NCBI GenBank assembly: GCA_026119935.1
Contig: JALRMH010000039.1
Coordinates: 310,001 to 374,000, forward strand
DNA length: 64,000 nucleotides
Reading direction: 5' to 3'
Source: Endothia cerciana
Taxonomy: Eukaryota > Ascomycota > Sordariomycetes > Diaporthales > Cryphonectriaceae
The position numbers and the translations under genes are program-made. The notes below the pieces were generated by a model. The model was not told the DNA's origin. It made no database searches and was given only the letters and a program-made list of their open reading frames with translations. How positions within the stretch are numbered: the first letter of the stretch is position 1; every line of letters begins with the position of its first letter. This document shows positions 63,586 through 64,000 of the stretch, piece after piece.

Positions 63586-64000
63586 ATGACCGTCGTAAAA
63601 GTCCGAGAAACCACAAAGTCACTCCTGAGCAATGCTCTCAGCCTCTGTTCGCTAGCGTGGGACTTCACAGAGAGCAACTTCTTCACCTTCGTATTCCCCA
63701 ATACAGCCTTCGGCATTCTTGGCGCCCTGTCCGGGCCCAGTCTACTGGCCACATCTAGCGCCCTGCCTTCAGCACAGCAGACATTGCAGCGTCTGCCTGT
63801 GGTCCTCCTCTTCAACTGGCTGAACCTCCTGCCTTTCGATCTCGCCAACCAGACAAGCATCCTCGCCGTCGAAGAAGACAAGATTAACAAACCCTGGCGT
63901 CCCATCATCTCGGGGAAGGTCAGCCTCGAGCAGACAAGGCGTGCGATGCTCGTCGTCGTCATGTGCGTGCTGGCATTTGATCTTTACTTTAAGATGTTGA
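63586..64000 (+). CDS. UbiA-fold membrane protein, partial (prenyltransferase or UbiA-type terpene cyclase)
   Basis: Starts at ATG 63586 and runs open to the window end, so only about 138 residues are visible. Polytopic membrane protein of the UbiA superfamily as found in fungal secondary metabolism: LAWDFTESNFFTFVFPNTAFGILGALSG (first helix), then NWLNLLPFDLANQTSILAVEEDKINKPWRPIISGKVSLEQTRRAML. The last block occupies the place of the Asp-rich metal-diphosphate motif of UbiA enzymes, with the diagnostic EDKINKPWRPIISG sequence, and the hydrophobic MLVVVMCVLAFDLYF follows. In fungi this arrangement occurs in UbiA-type terpene cyclases (such as the fumagillin pathway enzyme) and in meroterpenoid prenyltransferases; which of the two cannot be said from this part. 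May mark a terpenoid gene cluster beyond the window. Confidence 0.78.
   Translation, partial: MTVVKVRETTKSLLSNALSLCSLAWDFTESNFFTFVFPNTAFGILGALSGPSLLATSSALPSAQQTLQRLPVVLLFNWLNLLPFDLANQTSILAVEEDKINKPWRPIISGKVSLEQTRRAMLVVVMCVLAFDLYFKML

Noticed and set aside
1..64000. tRNA, rRNA or CRISPR array
   Set aside because: No B-box/A-box pair with cloverleaf potential, no rRNA-like stretch and no regularly spaced direct repeats were seen on reading.

Overview
The window is nuclear DNA of a filamentous ascomycete, most likely a Sordariomycete. Genes are split by short introns (about 30-110 nt, GTRNGT donors, YAG acceptors) and intergenic regions are long. Families restricted to fungi are present (Pal1, RTA1, Atg28, PigL_N/NACHT-ankyrin proteins, fungal CBM1). 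A pogo/Fot1-type DNA transposon carries in-frame TAG codons of the kind RIP produces. There are no operons, and I saw no rRNA, tRNA or CRISPR array.

Layout. 1-10 kb: pyruvate kinase (minus), then a convergent pair of autophagy genes, a small mitofissin/Atg44-type gene (DUF1748, plus) and an Atg28-like coiled-coil gene (minus), then a short-chain dehydrogenase (minus). 10-16.6 kb: gene-poor, with a 2.4-kb purine-skewed tract full of short recurring words and a decayed reading frame that begins with a signal peptide. 16.6-21 kb: a ten-exon sugar-porter gene (plus) and an RTA1-family membrane protein gene (minus) with a suspected frameshift. 21-24.6 kb: no gene recognised.

24.6-42.5 kb is an accessory metabolic island. 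It holds a secreted CBM1 + GDSL/CE16-type esterase, an opine-dehydrogenase-family enzyme, a monocarboxylate-type MFS carrier, a SAM methyltransferase, an NmrA-like oxidoreductase and a DHA2-type efflux carrier. The last five alternate in strand as divergent and convergent neighbours and look like a compact, possibly undescribed, opine-type metabolite locus. Next to it, a BNR_4 beta-propeller protein (possible PL42-like polysaccharide lyase) is divergent from a quinate/sugar permease, a plausible degrade-and-import pair.

42.7-58 kb is mostly conserved housekeeping: DPH2, an uncharacterised 482-aa protein, an alpha/beta hydrolase, Pal1, USB1 and ERO1. It is interrupted at 46.6-49.7 kb by the ruins of a fungal NLR: an N-terminal PigL_N-like domain on minus and a winged-helix/ankyrin part on plus with four frame changes. 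58.5-62.1 kb: a small Cys-rich coiled-coil protein, a P-loop NLR fragment and the transposon. The window ends inside a UbiA-fold membrane protein (63,586 onward) related to fungal prenyltransferases and UbiA-type terpene cyclases, which may be the edge of a terpenoid gene cluster.

Splice sites were assigned by eye from consensus signals and reading-frame continuity. Family assignments rest on recognised motifs, not on database searches.
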